A stretch of DNA of 64,000 nucleotides from an uncultured Lachnospiraceae bacterium (GCA_947382415.1 CANCYO010000007.1:1-64000); one strand, 5' to 3'; positions 32,390-41,931 are shown, counted from the stretch's first letter. A program made the numbers and translations. The notes: a model not told the origin generated them from the sequence alone.

Positions 32390-32899
32390 ATGCTTAACGA
32401 AAATATCAAAGCAATCAGAAAATCAAAAGGCCTTTCGCAACAAGAGCTTGCTGTCAAAGTAAATGTTGTGCGGCAGACAATTTCCAAATGGGAGCAGGGA
32501 CTGTCAGTTCCCGATTCCGATATGTTACTTTCCATATCAGAAGCGCTTGAAACACCTGTAAGCACATTGTTGGGAGAAACGGTTATTGAGACGGAGGCTG
32601 ACAGCTTAAAAGCCATTTCAGAAAAACTGGAGGTGATAAACCTGCAGCTGGCACAGAGAAAAACCACAAAAAGAAAAATGATTCATTGGCTGCTTATTTT
32701 ACTATGTGCGATCATAGTAATTGTTTTTGCAATCTTATGGACAATAGAAAGTCCTTATTTAGGCTGGGATTACAGTGACCCTGAAACCGCTGTTCTCGGG
32801 GTGGCATTTCACTCATTGGAATGGCTGTTTGTCAGAGCAGCGCCGATTGTCCTGATAGGTGCGATCATTGGGATTTTTTTAACACGAAAGAAAGAATAG
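32390..32899 (+). CDS. XRE-family regulator with C-terminal membrane helices
   Basis: The 169-aa protein has an N-terminal helix-turn-helix (about 5-60; SQQELAVKVNVVRQTISKWE) followed by two hydrophobic segments (about 104-126 and 145-163). It is thus a membrane-tethered DNA-binding protein of a type common in Clostridia. The start at 32390 has a strong AAAGGAGG 10 bp upstream. Two near-identical palindromes flank the gene and are its likely binding sites. DNA here is AT-richer than the flanking operons, which fits acquisition. Confidence 0.85.
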   Translation: MLNENIKAIRKSKGLSQQELAVKVNVVRQTISKWEQGLSVPDSDMLLSISEALETPVSTLLGETVIETEADSLKAISEKLEVINLQLAQRKTTKRKMIHWLLILLCAIIVIVFAILWTIESPYLGWDYSDPETAVLGVAFHSLEWLFVRAAPIVLIGAIIGIFLTRKKE

Positions 32900-33029
32900 A
32901 ACCGGCCAGGCCGGTCAAGGGCCAGAATGAACGCCGTCTGTTCCAGTCACCGAATAACATGACAGGGGCAGACGGCGGCAAAAAGAAGTATAGATTTCAT
33001 AAATTATCCTAAATTATTTTTAAAAGCAG

Positions 33030-33060
33030 TTGACATATAGCACAAAATATCGTATTTTGT
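33030..33060 (+). promoter_or_regulatory. Promoter overlapped by operator O2
   Basis: TTGACA (33030-33035) and TATTTT (33053-33058) are 17 bp apart. The perfect palindrome ACAAAATA-TCG-TATTTTGT (33042-33060) covers the spacer and the -10. The rest of 32900-33250 holds a perfect dyad (32901-32915), a 9-bp inverted repeat (32932-32940 with 32969-32977) and the leader of the Rpn remnant; I see no further gene. Confidence 0.7.
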
Positions 33061-33250
33061 TAATCTGAGTTTTTATTCTGCCGTTTCAATAATCTTGATC
33101 ATTTCTCATGAGAATTATCTCACACTAATAAGCTCTTTAACCCAGTTTCCCATATTAAATATAAAAGATGATTAGAATTCTTTTATCGGAAAACCGGTCA
33201 ATGCAAAGGACAAGGTCTCCGGCTTGTAAAATAAAGGAGGGTATGGTAGT

Positions 33251-33661
33251 ATGAAAATACAAAAACAAGAAGAAAATGCAACGACAGGGCAGCATCAGAA
33301 GGATCTGCAATATTTGCGGGCTTTAAGACCCATTGATGATGATTTCATGCATTGTCTCTTTAAAGATAATATCCCCCTGGCTGAATTTGTGTTGCGCATT
33401 ATCACTGGCAAACAGGATTTAATTATCACTGATTACAAAACACAGAAAGATATGAAAAGATATCTGAAAGAAAACCCCGAAGGAGTGAGTGAGATGTGCC
33501 GTATAATGGAAGATATGAGAAATGAAACAATACTGGAAGAGAAAAAAATGACCGTACTGCGAATGCTGAAAGCCGGAAAATATGTACTGGAAGAAATTGC
33601 GGATATTTCAGGTCTTTCTCTTGATGAAATTATAAAACTGAAAAAAGATCAAGCCATTTAA
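33251..33661 (+). pseudogene. Rpn/PD-(D/E)XK nuclease-transposase family gene with core deleted
   Basis: This 136-codon frame keeps the N-terminus of the family (RALRPIDDDFMHCLFKDN...LRIITGKQDL) and its C-terminal half (PEGVSEMCRIMEDMRNE then helical LEEIADISGLS). The two meet at about residue 70, where full-length members of around 300 aa have the whole nuclease core. The deletion is in frame, so a short protein could still be made from a good AAAGGAGGG site. The catalytic residues should be lost. The gene is convergent with the transporter gene and overlaps its stop by 4 bp. Confidence 0.7.
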
Positions 33662-34923
33662 ACAGCTTTCCGGACAACAGCCTGAATAATAAAACATATA
33701 ATACTGCAGCCCAGATGAACTACCATGCCAAAGCCAAACATCATACAGATGAAGGTTATGCTCGGAGTAAAGATACCTTTTAACATAAGTCCGTATACAA
33801 CAGGATAATACACCAGATTTACAATCACTGAAATGGCAAAACAATCGTGTGTCCTGCCATGGCCGATCAGTATATTATCAAATAAAACGGTATAATTATA
33901 TGCGAGATAAAACGGCATCAGAATGACCAGTATCCGCCTGATCGCTTTGAAGTTTTCAATTCCCATGACATTTTTCAGAAACGGGTTTAACACCGGGATA
34001 AAGCACAACCACGCAAGGAATGTGGCTATTATAACGATGTTGTACTGCTTCATCTTTGACGCAGACACCCGGTCTTTACAGTCCTTTTTGATGATCTCAG
34101 CCAGCGCCGATATCGGAATCAGCATCAATCCCCATATAATATTATTTGCAGTCCAATAATTGCCCTGTTCCGCCACGGCATTGACCATTTTACATACCAC
34201 AGCCCCATAGATAAGGTTGTCCAGCAGGATCTGAGATCCGCTGAACAGGCCAATAAACAGATAATCTTTTATGAATGTCCTGTCAAATTCAAAAGAAACC
34301 GCTATTAACTTTTCCCTCCATACCGCCATGAGACATAATACAACGCATACAGAGCTCACTGCAATATTTGAATATGCAATGCCGTTCACGCCAAATTCCG
34401 GAATCAGAAAATAATCGCCGATTACAGTTAAGATCGTTCTGAAAATCGCCATTGCATATATGTAAAACGGCTTTTCCAGCACCACAAACAGCACATTTAT
34501 AAAACTGACGACATTGGCAATGATAAATCCGACAGTCTCCAGCTCCAGATATCCTGTCACTTCCTGCACATGGTCCTGAACCATAGACGATACAACAGAC
34601 TGGCAGTATATCAGGATAATGATTGAAAATACGAGATAAATCACATTGACAATCAGAAAGGACTGAAAGATCCGCTGCCGGAATTTCCCAGCATCTTCCA
34701 TACACTTATTAAGCAACGCATATAAAGGCACGATCAAAAACGCCTGTATCGTCTCGTTTATTAGATCAAACCATTCGATATGACCCGCAATTCCCAATCC
34801 GTCTGTCATGGGATAGTCCGCAATCAAATTTGTCCTTACAAGCGTATATATAAACGGAATAAAACTCAACAACATCAGGCTGCAAAATAGATTCACAGAA
34901 AATTTCCCGGCTTTTGTATTCAT
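33658..34923 (-). CDS. MATE/Wzx-like multidrug or polysaccharide flippase
   Basis: The 421-aa protein has about twelve predicted helices and the general pattern of MATE/oligosaccharide flippases, with weak motif conservation. I chose MNTKAGKF at 34923 with GAGGGTG upstream; a longer frame adds 23 hydrophobic residues without a ribosome site. Its AT-rich DNA differs from the eCIS genes on one side and the DUF2589 operon on the other, so it may be transferred. Substrate unknown. Confidence 0.7.
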   Translation of the reverse strand: MNTKAGKFSVNLFCSLMLLSFIPFIYTLVRTNLIADYPMTDGLGIAGHIEWFDLINETIQAFLIVPLYALLNKCMEDAGKFRQRIFQSFLIVNVIYLVFSIIILIYCQSVVSSMVQDHVQEVTGYLELETVGFIIANVVSFINVLFVVLEKPFYIYAMAIFRTILTVIGDYFLIPEFGVNGIAYSNIAVSSVCVVLCLMAVWREKLIAVSFEFDRTFIKDYLFIGLFSGSQILLDNLIYGAVVCKMVNAVAEQGNYWTANNIIWGLMLIPISALAEIIKKDCKDRVSASKMKQYNIVIIATFLAWLCFIPVLNPFLKNVMGIENFKAIRRILVILMPFYLAYNYTVLFDNILIGHGRTHDCFAISVIVNLVYYPVVYGLMLKGIFTPSITFICMMFGFGMVVHLGCSIICFIIQAVVRKAV

Positions 34924-35003
34924 ACTCACACCCTCTTTTGAATTTATTATACGACAGATAACAAGTAAAAGGAAGACTATTATCATAATCACATTTACTT
35001 ATA

Positions 35004-35843
35004 TCAAAAATTAAGACCTTCCAGCCTGCGCCGCCTCTCCTCCGCCGTGGTAGCGGTATAGATTCTGGTGGTCTCCAGACTGGAATGTCCCAGAATATCC
35101 GCCAGCTCGGTCAGGTCGGCATACTGCCTCATGTACGTGACGGCAAAAAGATGGCGGAAGCTGTGGGGATGGGCTTTCTCCTTGTCTACTCCCGCCATGT
35201 CCGCGAAATGAATCAGCATCTGATATACCGCATTCCTGCTAATGGGCCGCTGTCTGTTTCCCCGGAAAACAACGCCGGTTTGTATGGCATTGGCATTGCA
35301 GTAGCTCTTTAGTTCCGCAGCCAGCCCTGCAGGAAGATAGACCTGCCGGGTCTTTCCCTTATTATCGACTGTAAATTTTCCCAATGTCAATGATTCCACC
35401 GTCAAAAAGGCAAGCTCGCTGACACGGATTCCCGTATGGGACAACACCTTCATGATAAAATAATACTTCTCATGACCGCTCTCTCTGGCGTAATTCAACA
35501 TAAGCAGATACTCTTCTCCGCTGAGGATATTTTCCAGACATCCCTTCTTCTGGACTTTCTCTGTTCTGAGGATGCAGTCCTCCCTTCCCGCATATTTCAG
35601 ATAGTTGTTCACCGCCACTATATGCAGATTGACCGTGGACTTCTTCAGTCCTCTGCCCAGCATTTGTTTCTTGTAGGCGATCATGTGCTCCCTGGTCAGT
35701 TCTGACATGCGCAAGATCCCGTTCTGCTGCAGATAGGTATGCAGACGTTTTGCCTGTCTTATGTAAATATCTACAGTTCCTCCGGATAATTCTTTCTGTA
35801 ACAGATCATTTTTATATACCGCAAGCATATTTACATCTTCCAA
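35004..35843 (-). CDS. Tyrosine recombinase/integrase
   Basis: The 279-aa protein has an N-terminal SAM-like core-binding domain (about 8-85) and a catalytic domain with the full set of residues: R140 (HTGIRVSEL), Lys near 163, H227 and R230 (HSFRHLF), H253 (LGHSS) and Y262 (RIYT). It is XerD-like in size. It sits just downstream of the DUF4157 gene (35 bp). It may be a mobile-element integrase or a local recombinase that switches DNA near the eCIS. No att sites were located. Confidence 0.92.
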   Translation of the reverse strand: MEDVNMLAVYKNDLLQKELSGGTVDIYIRQAKRLHTYLQQNGILRMSELTREHMIAYKKQMLGRGLKKSTVNLHIVAVNNYLKYAGREDCILRTEKVQKKGCLENILSGEEYLLMLNYARESGHEKYYFIMKVLSHTGIRVSELAFLTVESLTLGKFTVDNKGKTRQVYLPAGLAAELKSYCNANAIQTGVVFRGNRQRPISRNAVYQMLIHFADMAGVDKEKAHPHSFRHLFAVTYMRQYADLTELADILGHSSLETTRIYTATTAEERRRRLEGLNF

Positions 35844-35878
35844 TTTCTCCCCCTCTCAATACTCTATTTTAGTATTTT

Positions 35879-38800
35879 TTAAATATCACACAGTGTTTGC
35901 TGGAGTAATTCAAGATTAAGTAGAATATCTTTTTGTTCATTTTTTATCAAATCCTGCACCGTATCGGCAATCAATTTGATTTCCCGAATATAATCCTTCA
36001 GCTCCTCTTTTGTTTCTGTACCAATGGTAAACCGAACTTCATCACCGGTCTCTCCTAAATTTGATATGGGAAAACCGAAACTGAATCTCATGGCCACCGG
36101 TAATTTCTGTTTTGACATTCGCGAATTAATCCCGTATTCCAGTATTGCAATGTTAAATTGATGCAGTGAATAGGGCTCCTGGCCTTTCTGTTCAAAAAAC
36201 TGCAGTATCTTTGAATAACTGTCCCGATAATGCCATGCCACATAACAGCTTCCCTCATCGTTATTGACAGAGAGCGTGATAGCCGTTCCTGCTAATGCCT
36301 CCGAAAGCTGCGCCTGCACATATCTTGTGTTTTCACGAATGATATCAATATATTCTCTCTGCTCATCCGCAGCATTGTCAAAAAGCATCTGGAAGTATCT
36401 TTGCATATAAGGATCCACAGGATCCGCCTCTCTGCCCGCCTGCAGACTGTTATTAAACTGCTGCCAGTCATCCGCCTTATTATAAGAAAACACCAGACCT
36501 CCGCTGTGCTTGTCCATTCCCATCTGGGCAAATTTTGTCAGACTCTGCACAAACACCAGATTCAGCCAGCCTGCCGCCAGATAATCTGCCGCTTGCTGAC
36601 GGATATTTCTCACCTCGTCATCCGTGGCCTGATTTAATGTAATGTCAACGATCACCGTTATTTTCCTGCGACAGTTATTTCCGACCATGTAATCATTTAT
36701 GACATCAAGCATCCCTGAAACGTCATTCCGGGTAATGGTCTCTTTTGTGGCATCATTGGGATGAATGTCTATCATTATGATATCCGGAAGCTTATTCGTC
36801 TGCATTACCGCTTCTCCCGACTCGGCTGCTGAATCAGGAATCTGTAATTTTTCCACAAACTTCTCGACACTTTCAGGAGTCTTCATCTGTACCCGTCCGG
36901 GATTTGCCCCCGTAGTGGCATTTAATTTTTCTGTCAGTTCAAAATAAATATTGTAAAATGCCGCAACCTGTAGCGGCTCGTCCGGTGGAGAATCCTCAGC
37001 ATGCTGGGCGGCTGCAGCGTCATAAACCTGTGCAAAAGCCTTCAGACCGTAATCTGCCAGATAAGCGCCCTGATATAAGTTTTCGGGCGGCGCTTCCGCC
37101 CCCTGGGCTTCCGGTTCCCGGGACGCCAATTCCTGGGGCTCTGCTTCTTGGGCCTGCGGTTCCTGAACTTCCGTTTCCAGCTCAGCCAGCCTGAATTCCT
37201 CTCCCCGGGACACCGGCGCTTCTCCCTGCAGTTCTATTCCCAGAAGGATGATCTCGTGGATTGCCTGGATATTTCGCGTAAAGTCCACAAGATATTTATC
37301 CGGATACATGGCGGCCTCAAGATAATAGTCTAACTGATACCAGACAAAAGCCGGTATTCTTTCATTTTCAAATAACTTACAGGCCTCTGTTAATTTGTGA
37401 ACGGTGGATGCCTGTACAAAGATTCTGCGATTCTCGGGATCTTTCATGTCCGGCGAATACACCAGCTTCTGACAAAACGATCTGTAAAACGTATGGGCCA
37501 GCTTTCGGGCATTTTCCCGATCTGCCATTTTGTATTCGGCGCTGCCAGGTTCATTTATTCTGTCTCTTACTTTATTTTTATCTACTGCTTTTCTATCTGC
37601 TCTGTCCTTGCTCCAATTGGACTTTTGATGACTGAAAACACGGAGGGCTATATCCTTCAAGAACAGGTTCTGTCCCTCTTTTTGTGCGTAGTCCAACTGC
37701 TTTCTTATGGCTTCCGTGATACTGGGTACATAACCGGTTTTATTCACTGCCGCTTTAATATCCCTGTCTGTGTTCGTATCTGCAAGCAATATCGCGTCTT
37801 GTTGTATTCCTCCCGCGCTCAGGGAAATCATTTTGCCTACCATTACCTTTTTTCCAAAATTTTCCATTTTTTTTGTAAAAGCTTCACCTGCCCAATGACC
37901 GGCATATTCCATGTATGCCTCCACAATATCCGTATCACTCTCTTCCAGATCATCATCTGAATGGCTCAGACTTTCCGCCCTTTGGATTTTGCGCTCCATC
38001 TCCTGTATCTCAGCTTCTGCGGCCTGTCCTTCTGCTGCCTGAAGCATTTCCGTTTTCTGGATATTCAATTTATTTATATACCATATGAAAAAAGCCTGAC
38101 GTTCCTGTTGTTGATTCAGTCTTTGATTGACATTGGCCTGTTTATTTTCATTTGTTATACTCTCCCGCCATTCCGTTTCCTGTGCTATTTTAGCCATAAT
38201 AGTCTGTTTCAGGCTATACTTTATAACTCCCGGTGCTTGCGCGCTGTCTGTTGCGTCCATAAATATCAGCCTTTCCATATCATTCCGGCCGCCTGTGGTC
38301 AGCCCATCCAGGGCATGCATCAGGGTCTGTATCAAATCGTCGCTCCAGGTTTCCTGTTCTCCAAGTTTATAATATTGAAAAAATTTATCTAACTCCTGCT
38401 GCATTCCCCTGCTTCTTGTAAGTATCAGATTATTTGAATTCTTATAATCATGCCTTTGCCTTGCTCTGTCTTTTTTTATTAACACCTCTCTCCAGGCATT
38501 GACATAGCTTCCTGCTCCTGAACGCATATAACTACTGCGATCCTGATAACTTAACGGGGAACCAGAATAGTCCATTCTGTTCAATTCCTCGGTGCGGTAA
38601 AGCGCATTCACTATATGCCTCTGAAGTACATAATTGGTAATGGCATCCTTCTGCCGCTTCTTTTCCGCAGGGCTCATGGCTGTATCGGCGTCTATCTCCG
38701 CCAGCGTACCCATAGCCTCCTCATAAATCTCCAGCCATGCATCCAGAGGCTGCAGACTCATAAACTCTTCTATGTTAAATTCATTGTTAAGCTCCCTGTT

Positions 38801-39580
38801 GGTAAAATATTTGTCCTCATTCTTTCCGCGCTTTGCCACAACGGGAATCTCCTCCTGCGTTTCCGGAGCGGTCTCTGCGCTCACACTTTTCTCAGGATTA
38901 TCTTCGATCCATTTTTGATCCTTTTCCCAGAATATTCTCCGTATATGATCTCTGATCTGGAATACGACATATTTTCCCATCTCCACAAAAAACTTTAACA
39001 AAAACCGCGGTTTGCTCTCCTGATCATACTTATCATCCACATAAAAAGGCCATCGCCGCCTTTTATCCACCACAGGGCGGAGCTGTGCCGCAGAGTCGGA
39101 CATACTCGTCCCGATCTTTGGCATAACTCCATACTCCTCCCCGCGATGGCCGTCATTTCCGATCCTATATGTCCCGGCCTGACGGTCATAGGCATCCGCC
39201 TCCCGCTCCAACCTGTCGTCCAGATTGACGGCAACGCCGCCAAAATAATCTGTCGCCCGCACGCGTCCCTGCTTCTGCTGGATCACATGGCCCAGCTCAT
39301 GGCCAAGCTGCCTCTCCTGCCCCGGAGCAACATAGACATGATTACCCTGCGTGTAGGCCAACGCACCCAACTGTGAGGGCTTCCCCGAATTATAATGCAC
39401 ACGGACATCGTCCATGGAGAGCCCTGACAGCTCTTCATACTGTCTTTTCATATGATCCGGCACTCCGGTCCGGTTTACCGCAGCTTTATCTGCCGCAGTT
39501 CGATCTGCCATAGCTGCATTTTCACGATATAAAATAGTTTTGGGAGCGGCCTCCGCCGTCTGCGGTGCGTACATTTGCAA
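35879..39580 (-). CDS. eCIS core-domain (DUF4157) protein with PLP-enzyme-like C-terminus; cargo candidate
   Basis: The 1233-aa protein has an N-terminal DUF4157/eCIS-core domain (about 40-135) with the metalloprotease-like HELGH at 94-98. A long helical middle follows, with an acidic Pro/Glu/Gln-rich linker near 840-880. The C-terminal part (from about 890) looks like a fold-type-I PLP enzyme: VIVDITLN with D979, SLTKFAQMGMDKHSGG with K1016, and the closing MRFSFG / VRFTIGTETKEEL pattern. The 37-residue D-to-K distance matches the aspartate aminotransferase fold. DUF4157 proteins are typical eCIS payloads or loading factors, so this is the best cargo candidate. No tape-measure gene was seen elsewhere. 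Confidence 0.75.
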   Translation of the reverse strand: MQMYAPQTAEAAPKTILYRENAAMADRTAADKAAVNRTGVPDHMKRQYEELSGLSMDDVRVHYNSGKPSQLGALAYTQGNHVYVAPGQERQLGHELGHVIQQKQGRVRATDYFGGVAVNLDDRLEREADAYDRQAGTYRIGNDGHRGEEYGVMPKIGTSMSDSAAQLRPVVDKRRRWPFYVDDKYDQESKPRFLLKFFVEMGKYVVFQIRDHIRRIFWEKDQKWIEDNPEKSVSAETAPETQEEIPVVAKRGKNEDKYFTNRELNNEFNIEEFMSLQPLDAWLEIYEEAMGTLAEIDADTAMSPAEKKRQKDAITNYVLQRHIVNALYRTEELNRMDYSGSPLSYQDRSSYMRSGAGSYVNAWREVLIKKDRARQRHDYKNSNNLILTRSRGMQQELDKFFQYYKLGEQETWSDDLIQTLMHALDGLTTGGRNDMERLIFMDATDSAQAPGVIKYSLKQTIMAKIAQETEWRESITNENKQANVNQRLNQQQERQAFFIWYINKLNIQKTEMLQAAEGQAAEAEIQEMERKIQRAESLSHSDDDLEESDTDIVEAYMEYAGHWAGEAFTKKMENFGKKVMVGKMISLSAGGIQQDAILLADTNTDRDIKAAVNKTGYVPSITEAIRKQLDYAQKEGQNLFLKDIALRVFSHQKSNWSKDRADRKAVDKNKVRDRINEPGSAEYKMADRENARKLAHTFYRSFCQKLVYSPDMKDPENRRIFVQASTVHKLTEACKLFENERIPAFVWYQLDYYLEAAMYPDKYLVDFTRNIQAIHEIILLGIELQGEAPVSRGEEFRLAELETEVQEPQAQEAEPQELASREPEAQGAEAPPENLYQGAYLADYGLKAFAQVYDAAAAQHAEDSPPDEPLQVAAFYNIYFELTEKLNATTGANPGRVQMKTPESVEKFVEKLQIPDSAAESGEAVMQTNKLPDIIMIDIHPNDATKETITRNDVSGMLDVINDYMVGNNCRRKITVIVDITLNQATDDEVRNIRQQAADYLAAGWLNLVFVQSLTKFAQMGMDKHSGGLVFSYNKADDWQQFNNSLQAGREADPVDPYMQRYFQMLFDNAADEQREYIDIIRENTRYVQAQLSEALAGTAITLSVNNDEGSCYVAWHYRDSYSKILQFFEQKGQEPYSLHQFNIAILEYGINSRMSKQKLPVAMRFSFGFPISNLGETGDEVRFTIGTETKEELKDYIREIKLIADTVQDLIKNEQKDILLNLELLQQTLCDI

Positions 39581-39621
39581 TTCCTCCTATATTTTGCAGA
39601 CCCTGCATCCATGTCACCCTT

Positions 39622-39834
39622 TCACTTCCGGCTGTCCAGACCCAGAAAATAATCAGCAGACACTTTATACAATTTGCACAGTGATATGGCTTTCTCTATG
39701 GGCAGTGCGTTCTGGCCTGTCTCATAGCGGGAATATACCCTCTGATCTATATTCAGATAAGCTGCCACTTCCTTTTGTCTCAGGTCATTATCTTCCCGCA
39801 GTTCCCTCATCATAGTCACATAATTTTTCCCCAT
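39622..39834 (-). CDS. Small XRE-family transcriptional regulator
   Basis: The 70-aa protein is a single helix-turn-helix domain (RQKEVAAYLNIDQRVYSRYE). It starts at MGKNYV with no extension. It lies between the eCIS ATPase and DUF4157 genes in the same direction. It may control cargo or eCIS expression. Confidence 0.85.
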   Translation of the reverse strand: MGKNYVTMMRELREDNDLRQKEVAAYLNIDQRVYSRYETGQNALPIEKAISLCKLYKVSADYFLGLDSRK

Positions 39835-39896
39835 ATTTATCATCTGCCTCTTCTGCCGGACAGCTTCCGGAAAACAACTTCAGACAAGCATTCCCA

Positions 39897-41909
39897 TTAA
39901 AAACCGCTCACCGCCGTCTCGTCTTTTCCTGCTTCCAGTTCCAGCGCCCTTCGGAGATATTCTTTTGTAATCAGGCGGCTTCCTTCACAGACCGCCAGTA
40001 TTCCTGCCACCCGGGCAGCCGCGCAGATCCGGGCCGGGCTGAGCTCTGCGGCCCGGGACAGCTCACGAAAAGACACATTCTCCGCCACAGGCAGTTCTCC
40101 CGTAAGCGCCTTTTCCCACAACAGCTCTCTGCCCTTCTCATCCAGATTGCGGAACTTTATGACAAAACGCACTCTGCGCACAAAGGCGTCGTCAAAATGA
40201 TTTAACAGATTTGTCGCCATAATCAGCATTCCGTCATACTCCTCTATCCGCTGCAGCAGATAAGAGGTAGAGACATTTGCATATTTATCCCGGGCATCCT
40301 GAATCCCGGTTCTTTTTGAAAACAGCGCGTCGGCCTCGTCAAAAAATAAAAGATAGTGATTCTTTTGGGCAATATGAAAGATCTCATCCATATGCTTTTC
40401 CGTCTCGCCGATATATTTGTCAAATATTCGGGACAGATCCACCTTGAATAGCGGAAGCCTCAGCCTTTCGGCGATAATGGAGGCCGCCATGGTCTTGCCG
40501 GTACCGGAACTTCCGTGAAACAACAGATGAAGTCCCTGTCCCCCCGTCCAGCCCTTCGCCAGCTTTATCACCGTCTCTAATTGTGTGCGGCACTCCTCCG
40601 TCAGAATGATCTCCTCTGAGGCATCGCGGCCTTCTATCAGCCTTCCCAGACCGGATCGGACATCCCGCTCACGCAGTCCCGCTTCCCACGCGGCGAGACT
40701 TGCAGGCGATGTGCCCTCCGCTTCCGCCCGGATCTGGATGGCCCTCTGCTTCTCCAGAAACTCTCCGATATTTAATCTGTATTTACTCAACAACGAAAGC
40801 TTCCAGCTCTGGCGCTCATCAGAATGCAGCCAGGCCTCCAGAGCCATGTTCTGCTCCTCTATAGTGAGCCGCTGTGCCGGTTCGAGACACAGCTTCGTGA
40901 ACCGCTCTGCGGTTCGGATGTCCGCCGCGTTTTCTGTTAAGAGAATCACCGGTATATCCCTGAGACTCTCTGTCAGCAAACGGTCTATGAGCTCGATCCG
41001 TCTTTTTTCGTCCGTATCCGTTCCGAAATGATCTCCCCCAAACTCCAGAACCACGAGCTGCACTGCCAGTCTGCCAAAAAGCCTCAGTGTCCGGAAGTTC
41101 TGATCCCACCTGCGTCTCTCCTCTCCTAACATTCGTTCCAGATTGACAAATACCGCGCTGACAGACTCCTGGCGGCACACACGGCGCAAAAGCGTATTTT
41201 TTCCCGTACCCCGGGCTCCGTGCAGGATAAGCCGGAAAGGTTGTTCCTCTGGACGGCCTCCCCCTGGACAGCCGCCCTCCAGCCGATACTCCAGCTCCGC
41301 CTGAATATACCGCCGGAGCAGCTCCGCCTCCCGCTCATGCAGCGGCAGCAGCTCACTCTCTTTTGGCAGCAGTTTCCTGCTCTCATCCCCGCGCGAAAAG
41401 AAAAGCCGATACCAGCCCTCCTCCTGCAAGGCCCCGGTCAGAAGAAAATAAAAAACCGATCTGTTCAGAAGCAGCGGCCGCAGCAGCAGACCTTCGCCGC
41501 TCTCCTCCTCCGGCGGCGGCATTAAAATATCATTTAAACGGCTGTCTTCCCATACAAACTGAGCAATCTGCGTAAAATCTACAGGCAGGACGGCGGACAG
41601 CAGATGGAACGCATACTGGAGATTTGGGCACCGCTCGTGATATTTTTCCCGAAAATCCAGACACAAGCCTCCCTCCAGCTCACAGCAAAAGGCAAACATC
41701 ACGAGAAAATAATCCGTTTCCGTCAGTGCGCAGCATTGCTTCAGATGTCTTGAAGGAAGAAAAATATCCGTGTTTTTCTCCCTCTCGGTAATACTTTTTG
41801 CGGCAGCTTCAAAAGACATTCTGACGTTTTCGGCAACTTCCCGCTGTAAAAGCAGAAAAAGTCCAATATAATCCTGTGTCTGTTCCTCTATGGAACTATA
41901 TCCTTCCAT
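39897..41909 (-). CDS. eCIS AAA+ ATPase (Afp15-like) with two P-loops
   Basis: The 670-aa protein has a helical N-terminus and a first P-loop domain (GARGTGKN at 231-238). A full AAA+ domain follows, with Walker A GSSGTGKT at 466-473, Walker B LFFDEAD (D524, E525) and arginine-finger-like FVRRVRF near 577. AAA ATPases of this kind are the eCIS hallmark that separates them from tailocins and most phages, and they are needed for particle assembly or cargo loading. The first domain has Asn instead of Ser/Thr after the Walker lysine and lacks a clear Walker B, so it is probably degenerate. Confidence 0.9.
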   Translation of the reverse strand: MEGYSSIEEQTQDYIGLFLLLQREVAENVRMSFEAAAKSITEREKNTDIFLPSRHLKQCCALTETDYFLVMFAFCCELEGGLCLDFREKYHERCPNLQYAFHLLSAVLPVDFTQIAQFVWEDSRLNDILMPPPEEESGEGLLLRPLLLNRSVFYFLLTGALQEEGWYRLFFSRGDESRKLLPKESELLPLHEREAELLRRYIQAELEYRLEGGCPGGGRPEEQPFRLILHGARGTGKNTLLRRVCRQESVSAVFVNLERMLGEERRRWDQNFRTLRLFGRLAVQLVVLEFGGDHFGTDTDEKRRIELIDRLLTESLRDIPVILLTENAADIRTAERFTKLCLEPAQRLTIEEQNMALEAWLHSDERQSWKLSLLSKYRLNIGEFLEKQRAIQIRAEAEGTSPASLAAWEAGLRERDVRSGLGRLIEGRDASEEIILTEECRTQLETVIKLAKGWTGGQGLHLLFHGSSGTGKTMAASIIAERLRLPLFKVDLSRIFDKYIGETEKHMDEIFHIAQKNHYLLFFDEADALFSKRTGIQDARDKYANVSTSYLLQRIEEYDGMLIMATNLLNHFDDAFVRRVRFVIKFRNLDEKGRELLWEKALTGELPVAENVSFRELSRAAELSPARICAAARVAGILAVCEGSRLITKEYLRRALELEAGKDETAVSGF

Positions 41910-41931
41910 CTGTCTACCCCCCTCCCTCAGA

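Noticed and set aside
32932..32977. 9-bp inverted repeat as terminator of the XRE gene
   Set aside because: The loop is long and an A-run, not a U-run, follows on the coding strand.
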